A DNA stretch of 64,000 nucleotides from Enterococcus durans NBRC 100479 = LMG 10746. GTDB taxonomy: Bacteria > Bacillota > Bacilli > Lactobacillales > Enterococcaceae. Positions 41,766 to 49,878 of the stretch are shown here, in pieces; within the stretch, counting starts at the first letter, position 1; each line of letters begins with the position of its first letter. The notes below the pieces were generated by a model. It had not been told where the DNA came from and made no database searches. It worked only from the letters and a program-made list of their open reading frames with translations. The stretch spans positions 62,001 through 126,000 of the forward strand of contig NZ_BCQB01000001.1 in the NCBI RefSeq assembly GCF_001544215.1. Reading direction: 5' to 3'. Position numbers and translations under genes: made by a program.

Positions 41766-42743
41766 TCAAAAAATTTTCAAAGCAGTTCTCCAATCTTCTT
41801 TAAACCCATTCTCTTCACAATTAAATAAATCATCGCTATGGTCAACTAATTCAGATAAATCATCTATAAACAAATTCCATTCATCTTGAATAGCTCGATC
41901 TGGAAGGAAAGAAAAAAGTTTCTTCTCTGTAAACAACATTACAAATAAATTATCTTTTTGTGAATTTTTTATACTATATTTCTTTAAATCTTCTTTAGGT
42001 AAAGATGGAAAAACTACAAACCTTTTGCTATAAAATCTTGCGTGATGCGCAGTCATATTTCTGATATATCTAGCAACCCCCACCCAACTAACAACAAATT
42101 TTCTGTATTGTTTTCCAAAAACTTTATCGATCCACATATTTTTATACTCAGGCTTCAACTGAGAGATAAACGTATCAATTTGCCCAAAAGTCAACTCCTC
42201 AATCAGAACCCACACAGGAATACAACCATTTTTTTCCCTATGATGATACTTAATATACACCTCTTTACTTCGAGTAACTGTTTCAGCAAAACTCGCTAAA
42301 ATCTCTTTTCCTTGTTCTTCTTTACCATAAATATTTAAATCAAGATAAAATTCAGCCTGTTGGTATTCATCAGAATTATAGTTATTACTAATTACATTAG
42401 CAAGAGAGGTTTTTATCCACTCCTCTAGAATTCCTGAAAAATGGCTTAATTGCTTCCTTATGTATTTATCCACATTATACAAATATAAAACATTGGAAAA
42501 AGTTCTCTTATTATCCTCAACTACTAGCCTAGGGAAAACTGAGAATCTATAATAATTTGTATATTTAAAAAAGTTAAGTGCTTGCTGTTTTTCTGCAGAA
42601 GAAAATAAAACCATATGACCATAATCTTCTTTTTGAAGGATATCAATAAATTCTTGTCCTTCCTTGGGTTCTTTCATTGCCTCATCAACGTCAAAACTTT
42701 TTTTAAAATAAGTATAGTCCAACTCATTATTTTTTTTAGCCAT
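41766..42743 (-). CDS. Abi_2/AbiF-type HEPN protein (abortive infection-like)
   Basis: A 325-residue protein of the Abi_2 (AbiD/AbiF) type. The N-terminal part has KPFLSFEEQ-like character (EFIDILQKEDYGHMVLFSSAEKQQALNFFKYTNYYRFS), and the RNase-type HEPN motif is RNMTAHHARFYSKR with Arg228 and His233 (RX4H). Such proteins kill or arrest the phage-infected cell, probably by RNA cleavage. ATG at 42743 has no ribosome site; a good GAGGTGA at 42795-42801 is followed seven bases later by an in-frame ATT, so a longer start is possible. A short promoted RNA lies just upstream. Confidence 0.8.
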   Translation of the reverse strand: MAKKNNELDYTYFKKSFDVDEAMKEPKEGQEFIDILQKEDYGHMVLFSSAEKQQALNFFKYTNYYRFSVFPRLVVEDNKRTFSNVLYLYNVDKYIRKQLSHFSGILEEWIKTSLANVISNNYNSDEYQQAEFYLDLNIYGKEEQGKEILASFAETVTRSKEVYIKYHHREKNGCIPVWVLIEELTFGQIDTFISQLKPEYKNMWIDKVFGKQYRKFVVSWVGVARYIRNMTAHHARFYSKRFVVFPSLPKEDLKKYSIKNSQKDNLFVMLFTEKKLFSFLPDRAIQDEWNLFIDDLSELVDHSDDLFNCEENGFKEDWRTALKIF

Positions 42744-42806
42744 TTTTATTAAATTTTCGATATAAGCTAACTGATCATATATAAGAATACGCTTTCACCT
42801 CAATAC

Positions 42807-42858
42807 AAAAAAAGACTCGCCGTGGTCCGCTGGTTTCCCAAGCGTGGCAAGTTCTGGT
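42807..42858 (-). ncRNA. short RNA with own promoter and terminator upstream of the Abi gene
   Basis: A near-consensus promoter starts an RNA of about 52 bases that ends in a hairpin and seven T. Pairing: CTTGCC with GGCGAG as the outer stem, inner stem CGC-TGG / CCA-GCG closing a GAAA loop, with GGACCAC unpaired on the 3' side and about 12 unpaired 5' bases. It is on the same strand as the Abi gene, ending about 60 bases before it. An RNA motif upstream of abiF genes has been described; this could be such a regulator or RNA antitoxin. Start point is estimated from the -10. Confidence 0.6.
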
Positions 42859-42864
42859 AACTAA

Positions 42865-42893
42865 AATTTATCAGTAAAGGCAGCAATTGTCAA
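42865..42893 (-). promoter_or_regulatory. promoter of the Abi-associated RNA
   Basis: Minus-strand TTGACA (42888-42893), 17-base spacer, TAAATT (42865-42870, preceded by TGA). It is the strongest promoter match in the accessory region. Confidence 0.8.
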
Positions 42894-42956
42894 TATTAAG
42901 CTTAAAAAGTATTATTTTTTATTAAATATCATCCAACTTTTTCCACTAAAAAGACA

Positions 42957-42980
42957 GCCGAATTTTCGGCCGCTCCTTTT
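42957..42980. terminator. small hairpin with flanking T/A runs
   Basis: GCCGAA / TTCGGC with a two-base loop, CGCTCC and six T on the plus side; A-rich on the other. Possibly a weak terminator in an otherwise empty region. Confidence 0.35.
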
Positions 42981-43605
42981 TTGTTCTGCTATTTCTTTTT
43001 AGTTAAATACCTAAGCTCTTCCAATCATCAACAAAATATTTTAACACTTTTTTATGTCCTTGGTGATTAGTGGTAAAGAATGACTACATCACGCATCTAT
43101 AAGCATGACTATGGACATCTTAGCAAAAAATAAAAAGCTATATAACAGCTTGTAACCTAGATTTCAAGAAATTATAACAAGGATAAACTCTTAAAGAAAA
43201 ATGCTATATTGTCATTTTCGGACATTCTCGTTATAAAATCTGAGAATCCAATTCTTATTGTTGCGTTTGAAGATAAGAAAGTACGAATTTCGCCTCGTAT
43301 TCAAATTCAATGCAACGTGAATCTTTTTTCTTTGCGAACTTTCGATGATTGAAGTCTTCTAGCTTTCTCAGATTTTAACCATTGACATCCTTCAAGTAAG
43401 ATTTTCCCAGTAAACTGGCATCAATAGCGATCTGTGAATCGACTATGCTATAATTCTGATTCAATACAAATTGTAAGAACCTTTGGGAAGACACTCTTTT
43501 AACCCTATCATCTTCTTTGACTCAACTGCCTAGTCGTTTAGTTTCGCATAGGCTGATACGGCTACCTCTTGGATTCGATTATCCAATCGATCTTAATCGC
43601 ATAAA
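42981..43605. other. gene-poor stretch with a possible decayed reading frame
   Basis: No intact gene. On the minus strand near 43220-43500 a frame interrupted by one stop reads like a protein (ends ...QIAIDASLLGKSYLKDVNG, stop, NLRKLEDFNHRKF...), with no start or ribosome site. It may be the remnant of a transposase or other transferred gene; I could not name a family. Confidence 0.35.
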
Positions 43606-44967
43606 TCATGATTTCTGCTTAACAATCATCATGGCAAAGATAATACCAACTAATGACATTAAACCAGCTCCAATCATAGCTGCGCTGAATCCATTGAAAA
43701 AGTCGCTAACTGTCGCCACACTGCCAACCGCATAAAAAATAATTACTGTGACTGTTACACCTACCGCACCACCAAACAGCCGAAACATATTGTAGATGCC
43801 AGATGCTTTACCAACTTCGTTTCCTTTTACCGATCCAATAGCTGATTTTTGTAAGGCGGGGCCGGCCATTGAAAGCCCCGTACCTGCTAAAACTAGAGGG
43901 AGTACAATCAGTAGGTAAGATGTTCCCGGATGAAAAGCTAATGCAATCCAAAGATATCCGATGCCTTGCAACACCAACCCAATTGTAGCGATAAATCTTT
44001 CACCAAATTTGTCAACTGCGCTACCTGCAAAAGGTGCGATGATAACCAAGGTTCCAGTCCAAGGCAATAGCTTCAATCCTAAAATAAGTGCATTTGAGTG
44101 GTTCACGACTTGAAAATATTGAGGGAGAAAGAAGACTGCCCCATACATCGATGCATAAAGTAAGAATGTTGCAATATTACCACCATTAAATGATTTTGAT
44201 TTAAAAAATCTCAACGGTACCATTGGTTCACTTTCGGATTTTTGCCGGAAGACAAATAAAACACCAATAATAATGCTGATCACACCAATAATGATCGTTG
44301 AAGTGGCAATCGGAACACTCTTACTTTCAGATAATGCCCAGATAATTCCAGCAGAAGCCAGTATGATTAGAATCGAATCTAGGATATTGATGCTAGAAGC
44401 ATTTCGTTTTGATTCTGGTAACTTTTTCTGTGACAAATACATACCAACTATTCCAATTGGAACATTGATCCAAAATATCCACTGCCACATTAGCTTAGCA
44501 ACAATAAAACCACCTAACGCTGGACCAACAGTAAGTGCTAGTCCACCAATCCCACTCCAGATTCCTAAAGCACGACCTCGTTCTTCCGATGGCAAAGCAG
44601 ATGTTAAAATAGCCATCGACATTGGTGTAATGACAGAGGCACCGATTCCCTCAATTATCCGTGCAACTATCAGAAAATTAATGCTATTTGATAGTGCACA
44701 CAAAATTGAACCAATCACAAATACAAGAATCCCTAGATTATAAACTTTACGATGACCAAAGCGATCACCAAGTGATACCCCCAACAGTAGCACTGCAGCA
44801 ATCGTGATGTTATACGCATTTATAGCCCATTGTAATTGGCTAACCGTAATATTAAAATCATTCCTAATGGCTGTTGAAGCCGTTGTAACAATCATCGAAT
44901 CCATCATCGATAAAAAAATTCCGAGGGATGTTAGTATCAATACCCACGTTGCGTTTACTTTTTTCAT
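43606..44967 (-). CDS. DHA2-type MFS multidrug exporter
   Basis: A 453-residue MFS pump. Helix 1 motif LGIFLSMMDSMIVTTASTAI, motif A GDRFGHRKVYNLGI, and motif C GIGGLALTVGPALGGFIVAKL are present, with about 14 helices but a short C-terminal end. It is the second gene of an operon with a 67-residue ORF under a probable ArsR-type operator. It is only distantly similar to the pump at 39958. Confidence 0.86.
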   Translation of the reverse strand: MKKVNATWVLILTSLGIFLSMMDSMIVTTASTAIRNDFNITVSQLQWAINAYNITIAAVLLLGVSLGDRFGHRKVYNLGILVFVIGSILCALSNSINFLIVARIIEGIGASVITPMSMAILTSALPSEERGRALGIWSGIGGLALTVGPALGGFIVAKLMWQWIFWINVPIGIVGMYLSQKKLPESKRNASSINILDSILIILASAGIIWALSESKSVPIATSTIIIGVISIIIGVLFVFRQKSESEPMVPLRFFKSKSFNGGNIATFLLYASMYGAVFFLPQYFQVVNHSNALILGLKLLPWTGTLVIIAPFAGSAVDKFGERFIATIGLVLQGIGYLWIALAFHPGTSYLLIVLPLVLAGTGLSMAGPALQKSAIGSVKGNEVGKASGIYNMFRLFGGAVGVTVTVIIFYAVGSVATVSDFFNGFSAAMIGAGLMSLVGIIFAMMIVKQKS

Positions 44968-44984
44968 TTCTCTTCTCTCCTCGC

Positions 44985-45188
44985 CTATGACAAGTACTTT
45001 TGCACGGCATTTTTGACTTTATTTGAATTCGTAATTGGAACAACGTGTCGATCTTCTAAAATGACAACAAGTCTGACATCAACATCAAGATTATTGTTCT
45101 TCACTGTTTCAATCGTATCTTTCACCATCTCTTCACGATCAGTCTGATTTAACTCTGCCAGATTCTTAAAATGGTCTTTTTTTACCAC
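44985..45188 (-). CDS. 67-residue protein of unknown function preceding the MFS pump
   Basis: A small soluble, charged protein (opening MVKKDHFKNLAELNQTDREEMVKDTIE, then a beta-like LDVDVRLVVILEDRHVVPI). The start is GTG after GGAAGATG. It is 17 bases before the MFS gene and directly behind the operator, so it is the first gene of the drug-pump operon. I do not recognise the family. Confidence 0.6.
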   Translation of the reverse strand: MVKKDHFKNLAELNQTDREEMVKDTIETVKNNNLDVDVRLVVILEDRHVVPITNSNKVKNAVQKYLS

Positions 45189-45244
45189 GTTTTCTCATCT
45201 TCCGAAATCATATCTATGTCCTCCTTTTCACCTAAAAGTTAAAT

Positions 45245-45303
45245 AGTACAAAAGTTATTGAACTATTGTACTTAAAGCTAATACTATTTTTATATACTGT
45301 CAA
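45245..45303 (-). promoter_or_regulatory. promoter and palindromic operator of the MFS operon
   Basis: Minus-strand TTGACA at 45298-45303 with a weak -10 (TAGCTT, 17-base spacer). Just downstream, AGTACAATAGTT and AACTTTTGTACT (45245-45272) form a 12-base inverted repeat with one mismatch and a four-base spacer. A half-site AGTACAATTGTT recurs at 45801-45812, just before the ArsR gene, pointing to one regulator for both. Confidence 0.65.
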
Positions 45304-45334
45304 CATATTTTAGTACTTTGAGAGAAAAAAATAT

Positions 45335-45499
45335 GCCACAAATCTAAAAATCAGGTTTGCTACAGACTCTCGAATAAACGGCGTCCAAAAGCCAGTTTTT
45401 TCGGAAATTTCAAAAAAAAAAACGAGCAATACAAAAAACGTATTGTTCGTTTTTATCCACAATTTCTCAAACCAAAACGACTTTTGTCTCGATTTCCTC
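45335..45499 (-). repeat. interspersed repeat lacking unit C
   Basis: Same outer parts as at 25478 and 37027 (CAGGTTTGCTACAGACTCTCG, ACGAGCAATAC hairpin, CGACTTTTGTCTCG), but the CGAATAAACGG segment joins CGTCCAAAAGCCAG directly. It lies between the ArsR gene and the MFS promoter. Confidence 0.8.
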
Positions 45500-45501
45500 A
45501 A

Positions 45502-45798
45502 TTATAGAGAATCTAAAAAATGGTTTACATATCTTTCGAAGGTATCGTAGTTCAGTGAGACATATTTCTCTCTTGCTTCTTTACGAGAGGAAATTAACCC
45601 AGCTTCTCTTAATAGTTTAAAGTGATAAGAGCCTGCTGACTTGCTCATTTTAACAACCTTTCCAATCTCACCACACGTAATTTCACGATCAACCTTTTTT
45701 AGATATCTGATAATTTCAATTCTTGTCGGATCAGACAAGGCTTTAAAAAGCTTCACTCGCATTTCATCTGCTTGTTGTTGATTTAGTTCAATAATCAT
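45502..45798 (-). CDS. ArsR-family HTH regulator
   Basis: A 98-residue winged-helix regulator (LFKALSDPTRIEIIRYLKKVDREITCGEIGKVVKMSKSAGSYHFKLLREAGLISSRKEAREKYVSLN). It has one Cys only and no CxC metal site, so it is probably not a metal sensor. No ribosome site lies within 12 bases of the ATG; an AGTACAATTGTT half-site sits there instead. It likely controls the MFS operon downstream and itself. Confidence 0.8.
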   Translation of the reverse strand: MIIELNQQQADEMRVKLFKALSDPTRIEIIRYLKKVDREITCGEIGKVVKMSKSAGSYHFKLLREAGLISSRKEAREKYVSLNYDTFERYVNHFLDSL

Positions 45799-46010
45799 AA
45801 AACAATTGTACTAATCATTTCCTTTTTTTTCAAGTCTTACTCATTAGTTATACTCAAATTAGTTTTATCAGCTACCGAAAAGTATCCTCTTTCTACACTC
45901 TTTTCTGAATGCTCTGCGATAACAGCAGCATAAAGACAATGCCATTGAAAAGCTTGTAGCACATCAAAATTTCTAATTATCTTAGTCAATTTCTCAGTCA
46001 AAAGAAAAAT

Positions 46011-46043
46011 AAAAAAGAAGAAACCCTGTCTAACAAGGTTTCT
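46011..46043 (-). terminator. terminator of the ireB-ruvX-DUF1292 operon
   Basis: AGAAACC / GGTTTCT arms 15 bases after the DUF1292 stop, with a T-rich tail on the minus strand. Confidence 0.7.
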
Positions 46044-46057
46044 CCCATTTTTTGAAA

Positions 46058-46369
46058 CTATTCTTCTTCTTCAGCCATGAATGTGTTGAACACTTCTTCG
46101 ATCATGTCCCATTCAGCATCTGTTTCGATTTGTTCTAGTTCGCCTTCTGTACCATCTTCATTTTCGATGTAGGCATAAGCTTGTAATTCGACATCTTCAT
46201 CTTCAGATGCTCCTGCTGGATAAAGTAATACGTAGTTGCGTCCAAATTCTTCTTGGCCATCTACTGTTAATAAGATTTCGTATAATGTTTCATTTCCTTG
46301 ATCATCAACTAATGTGATATGCTCATGTCCTTCGTGATCATGGTCATGTGTATGATTATTTTCTGTCAT
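46058..46369 (-). CDS. DUF1292 family protein (YrzB-like)
   Basis: A 103-residue acidic protein. It has a His/Asp-rich N-terminus ([22 protein letters not shown]) and the DUF1292 body ([24 protein letters not shown], then many E and D). The start follows AGAGGGAATCTT. It is the third gene of the conserved ireB-ruvX-DUF1292 cluster of Firmicutes. The His-rich head might bind a metal. Its function is not established. Confidence 0.88.
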   Translation of the reverse strand: MTENNHTHDHDHEGHEHITLVDDQGNETLYEILLTVDGQEEFGRNYVLLYPAGASEDEDVELQAYAYIENEDGTEGELEQIETDAEWDMIEEVFNTFMAEEEE

Positions 46370-46393
46370 AAGATTCCCTCTTTTCATTTTATG

Positions 46394-46825
46394 TTAAAAC
46401 CATTTTTTCCCTGAACCATCTAAATAATTTTGTAAAATCATTACAGCGGCTAACTTATCAATGACTTTTTTTCTTTTTGCTCGTGACGTGTTCGCTTGCT
46501 CAACTAACATTCGTTCAGCTTGAACAGTGGTCAAACGTTCATCTTGATAATCAACTGGCAAGGAAAACAATTCTTTGATTTTTTCTCCATAAGCGATCGA
46601 ACTTTCCGCTCTTGGTCCAATTGTATTATTCATATTTTTAGGCAAGCCTACGACGAAACGATCGACTTCATATTCTTCCACTAATTCTTTCAGACGGTCA
46701 AAGCCAAACTCTTCAGCTGACTCATTGATCCGAATGATTTCTACGCCTTGAGCAGTCCACCCAAAAGGATCACTAACAGCAACTCCGACTGTTTTTGAGC
46801 CTACATCTAAGCCCATGACCCTCAT
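46394..46825 (-). CDS. ruvX: RuvX/YqgF family Holliday-junction resolvase-like nuclease
   Basis: A 143-residue RNase H-fold protein: [28 protein letters not shown] (first Asp), [33 protein letters not shown], and a final [18 protein letters not shown] (Asp). In other bacteria YqgF acts in pre-16S rRNA maturation; Holliday-junction activity is also reported. Its start overlaps the ireB stop by four bases. Confidence 0.94.
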   Translation of the reverse strand: MRVMGLDVGSKTVGVAVSDPFGWTAQGVEIIRINESAEEFGFDRLKELVEEYEVDRFVVGLPKNMNNTIGPRAESSIAYGEKIKELFSLPVDYQDERLTTVQAERMLVEQANTSRAKRKKVIDKLAAVMILQNYLDGSGKKWF

Positions 46826-47088
46826 AGATTTACTCCATGGTTCGTGAGATAATCTTTAACGATTACTTCCATGATCTCATCGCGCTCGTGACGGCGAATC
46901 AAATTACGTGCATCACGATAACGAGGAATGTAGGCCGGGTCTCCAGAAAGTAAGTAGCCCACAATCTGGTTGATTGGATTGTAGCCTTTTTCTTCTAAAG
47001 CCCGATAAACGATCGCTAATGTTTCGCTGACTTCTTTTTTACGACTATCATCAAAACCAAAACGTACGGTTTCATCTGTAAAACCCAT
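46822..47088 (-). CDS. ireB: IreB, substrate of the Ser/Thr kinase IreK
   Basis: An 88-residue UPF0297 protein. In E. faecalis it is phosphorylated by IreK at Thr4 and Thr7 and limits cephalosporin resistance; both Thr are present here ([14 protein letters not shown]). The start was set by the AGAGGTG site, removing 15 upstream codons. Its usual partner ruvX overlaps it downstream. Confidence 0.94.
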   Translation of the reverse strand: MGFTDETVRFGFDDSRKKEVSETLAIVYRALEEKGYNPINQIVGYLLSGDPAYIPRYRDARNLIRRHERDEIMEVIVKDYLTNHGVNL

Positions 47089-47355
47089 GATTCTACACCT
47101 CTTTCCCAAAGGTAATCCATTTACCTTATACACCTTTATTTTACTCGAAGTAGCTCAAAACTACAAACAAATCTTCAGAAACTTATAGATAATTTGAGAA
47201 TATATGCTACATTAGCATACCATAACCTTCGTTCAAATCATTTCATTTAAAGTTATTCTAAACTAAGTATACGCTAAATTTAAATAAACATAAGCTTTTT
47301 CGATTTTTCTTCAAGATTTTCACACTTTTTTCGAATATATCCGTTCAATACTGCT

Positions 47356-48072
47356 CTATTTTTTTGTTGCTTGACCAGTTTCATAGTTGATCGTATAACC
47401 ATCTTGAACATTATAAATAAAGACATTGAATTCGATTTTTTTGTCTTCGATACTTTCTGCTTCCAGTTGTACCCCTCTTGCTACCAATTCATCCCCTTGA
47501 AAATGCGGGGTTACCCGATAACGTACATGATGATTAGTTTCTTTGATATAAGCTGCGATATCATTTTCATGTGCCAACATATAAGGTGCATTAAACGAAC
47601 GTGTCCCAGTCATCAAGTTTTTGATATTATTGTTTTGGCCAGTTAACTGATAGCCAATCAAATGGCTACGATTATATAACCACTGCCCATCGCTTAGTTT
47701 TTTTTGTTTCCACCCTGTTGGATCGACATACAAAGCTTCCCGTTTTTCTTTAGGAAACAAATCTTTACCTAACATAGCGTTTGCAGCACCTACACGATTC
47801 AGACGGTCGATATTTGAATAGCTTTGCCATGTTCCTTTTGACAAGCTTAGATCTTCTTTGGAAAAATTCGGTTGGTTATTATTGATCTCGATTTCTTGAT
47901 GTTTTCCATCATATTCTGGAACATCGGCTACCTTAGAGGCTTGAGGCGTTGACTCGAATATTCCAGTGATTTGTTGGACGATATCGGAATCTTTTTGTGT
48001 TGATAGACCAAGTGCACCAGCTAAAATTGCCACAACGATCCCCATAATTGCTTTTGATGATTTTTTTCCCAT
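47356..48072 (-). CDS. secreted DNA/RNA non-specific endonuclease (EndA-like)
   Basis: A 238-residue protein with an N-terminal signal or anchor helix (about 8-24) and a beta-beta-alpha-metal nuclease domain. The motif YNRSHLIGYQLTGQNNNIKNLMTGTRSFN carries the catalytic His and metal Asn as in streptococcal EndA and DNA-entry nucleases (NRSHLIG in place of DRGH). It may degrade external DNA for nutrition or DNA uptake. Transcribed alone. Confidence 0.87.
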   Translation of the reverse strand: MGKKSSKAIMGIVVAILAGALGLSTQKDSDIVQQITGIFESTPQASKVADVPEYDGKHQEIEINNNQPNFSKEDLSLSKGTWQSYSNIDRLNRVGAANAMLGKDLFPKEKREALYVDPTGWKQKKLSDGQWLYNRSHLIGYQLTGQNNNIKNLMTGTRSFNAPYMLAHENDIAAYIKETNHHVRYRVTPHFQGDELVARGVQLEAESIEDKKIEFNVFIYNVQDGYTINYETGQATKK

Positions 48073-48252
48073 TTCTTTACTCCTTTACTAAAACAACTAT
48101 TCTAAACTTTAACATATGTTCCCCTTTTTTAAAATAAAGAAATTTATTTAATTGACGGAATTCACCTGTTTTTATCGTTCTTTTCTATTGGTCTTCTTCA
48201 CAAATAAAATACGCCACTGATCGGCTTTTTGCTTGTTGCTTATTTCTGACGA

Positions 48253-48283
48253 CAAAAAAACGATAATCAATGTCTGATTACCG
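48253..48283 (-). terminator. tRNA-Gly terminator
   Basis: CGGTAATCA / TGATTATCG stem, five-base loop, then seven T, about 26 bases after the tRNA end. Confidence 0.8.
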
Positions 48284-48308
48284 TTTTATTCATTCAAAAA
48301 TTCCTATA

Positions 48309-48379
48309 AGCGGGTGACGGGAATCGAACCCGCGACATCAGCTTGGGAAGCTGGGATTTTACCACTAAACTACACCCGC
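48309..48379 (-). tRNA. tRNA-Gly, anticodon CCC
   Basis: 71 bases. Acceptor GCGGGTG/CACCCGC, D arm with TAGTTTAGTGGTA, anticodon loop TTCCCAA (anticodon CCC, position 33 T), T arm GCGGGTTCGATTCCCGT, discriminator T. CCA is not encoded. The outer pair of the anticodon stem is C-A rather than a Watson-Crick pair. It is alone, with its own promoter and terminator. Confidence 0.93.
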
Positions 48380-48393
48380 ATCTCACAAATGAT

Positions 48394-48422
48394 AGTATAC
48401 GCCTAATTTTTTTCAGACTCAA
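48394..48422 (-). promoter_or_regulatory. tRNA-Gly promoter
   Basis: Minus-strand TTGAGT (48417-48422), 17-base spacer, TATACT (48394-48399), 15 bases before the tRNA 5' end. Confidence 0.85.
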
Positions 48423-48499
48423 GTTTTTATTTGTTTTTATCTTTTTTCACCTGTTTGTAGTAAAATAAAGGCAATAAATGAACTAATGGAGAAGATGCT

Positions 48500-49252
48500 A
48501 TGTCGGAAAAAGAATTGAACTTGTTACTTGATACCTGCTTATTGGCTGGAAAAATCATGATGGAAAGCAATGCTGAAATGTATAGGGTAGAAGATACGAT
48601 GAGTCGGATTGCTCTTGCATCCGGCAGTTATCGCTTAGTTAGCTATGTGACACAAACCGGACTCTTCATTGGATTTGATCGAACGTCGACGATTCGTATG
48701 GAGCAGATCACGAACCGATCGATCAATTTAGAAAAGGTTGTTAAAGTGAACAATTTATCCAGAAAATATGTTGCCGGTCAGCTGACACTAGACGAATTGT
48801 ACCAAGAATTACAAGAAATCGACAAAGATCGCTCTTTCTTCCCCGTCTGGCTTCAGATTGTCAGCGCAGCGATCATTAGTGGAACGATCATGGTGCTGTT
48901 TGGTGGGGAAATGCGTGATTTACCAATTACTGTGATCATTGGCGGAATTGGCTATGCAATTTATTTATACAGTTTGAAATTTTTCCGTATTAAATTCTTA
49001 TCTGAGTTCCTTTCTTCCTTATTGATTGGTGTAGCCGCTATCCTTAGTACTCGAATTGGTCTTGGAATTAATCAGGATTTAATCATCATTGGTTGTGTCA
49101 TGCCCCTTGTCCCTGGGGTACAAATCACGAATGCCATACGTGATCTACTTGCTGGACACTATATTTCTGGTGTTTCCAGAGGAACAGAAGCCATGATGAC
49201 AGCTACGATGATTGGCTTTGCAATCGCCTTTATCTTTCAACTTTTTTATTAG
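48500..49252 (+). CDS. ThrE family exporter, N-terminal component (YjjP-like)
   Basis: A 250-residue protein. A cytoplasmic N-terminal region (LDTCLLAGKIMMESNAEMYRVEDTMSRIA) leads to about five helices with GCVMPLVPGVQITNAIRDLLAGHYISG. It matches the ThrP_1/YjjP part of threonine/serine exporters. The following gene supplies the second half, so the exporter is split in two, as in YjjPB. GGAGAAG precedes the start. The exported substrate could be threonine, serine or succinate. Confidence 0.87.
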   Translation: MSEKELNLLLDTCLLAGKIMMESNAEMYRVEDTMSRIALASGSYRLVSYVTQTGLFIGFDRTSTIRMEQITNRSINLEKVVKVNNLSRKYVAGQLTLDELYQELQEIDKDRSFFPVWLQIVSAAIISGTIMVLFGGEMRDLPITVIIGGIGYAIYLYSLKFFRIKFLSEFLSSLLIGVAAILSTRIGLGINQDLIIIGCVMPLVPGVQITNAIRDLLAGHYISGVSRGTEAMMTATMIGFAIAFIFQLFY

Positions 49253-49261
49253 GAAAGGAAC

Positions 49262-49744
49262 ATGATGATGTGGAATCTATTTATTCAATTCTTATTTAGC
49301 TTTTTAGCTACTGCAGCTTTTGCGATCATCACCAATGTTCCTAGACGAGCATTGATCTACTGTGGTCTATCCGGTGCATTCGGTTGGATGATCTATTGGA
49401 CTTGTGTTGATTTTGGCGGTAGCCCCGCTTTTGGTTCATTACTGGGTTCCCTTGGCGTGGCTTTCATCAGTAACATTTTCTCTAAACGCTTAAAAATGCC
49501 TGTAACTATCTTTAATATCCCCGGCATGGTTCCATTAGTTCCGGGTGGATTAGCCTATCAGGCAGTCAGAAATCTCGTGACAAGTTCCTACCAAGAGGCA
49601 GCGAACTATACTGTCCAAGCCATTATGATTGCTGGTGCGATCGCATTAGGACTAGTTCTGTCAGAAGTCTTCAACCATAACATCCGCAATTTCAAAGTCA
49701 AGAGAGAATCAATACTGTTAAAAAGAAAAAAACGAACCAAATAA
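49262..49744 (+). CDS. ThrE family exporter, C-terminal component (YjjB-like)
   Basis: A 160-residue membrane protein with about five helices and the motif PGMVPLVPGGLAYQAVRNLV, the ThrE C-terminal half (DUF3815/YjjB). An AGGAAAGGAA site lies right before the start and only nine bases separate it from the N-terminal component. The end is basic (KRESILLKRKKRTK), facing the cytoplasm. Confidence 0.87.
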   Translation: MMMWNLFIQFLFSFLATAAFAIITNVPRRALIYCGLSGAFGWMIYWTCVDFGGSPAFGSLLGSLGVAFISNIFSKRLKMPVTIFNIPGMVPLVPGGLAYQAVRNLVTSSYQEAANYTVQAIMIAGAIALGLVLSEVFNHNIRNFKVKRESILLKRKKRTK

Positions 49745-49789
49745 TCAACAGTATGGGAAATGAAGTACGCTCTTTCTTCAATATAAAAA

Positions 49790-49857
49790 GAGGTCGAGAC
49801 AAATCTAAAATCAGTTTTGCTACAGACTCTCGAATAAACGACTTTTGTCTCGACCTC
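49790..49857 (+). repeat. short form of the interspersed repeat
   Basis: Only the outer parts are kept: GAGGTCGAGACAAATCT, TTGCTACAGACTCTCGAATAAACG, ACTTTTGTCTCGACCTC. The ends GAGGTCGAGACAAA and TTTGTCTCGACCTC form a perfect inverted pair, so the unit can act as a hairpin between convergent genes. Confidence 0.8.
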
Positions 49858-49878
49858 ATTTCCACTCTATCGCCTATT

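Noticed and set aside
44273-44743. 156-codon plus-strand frame opposite the MFS pump
   Set aside because: Antisense shadow of the transporter; its Ile/Pro-rich composition mirrors the hydrophobic helices.
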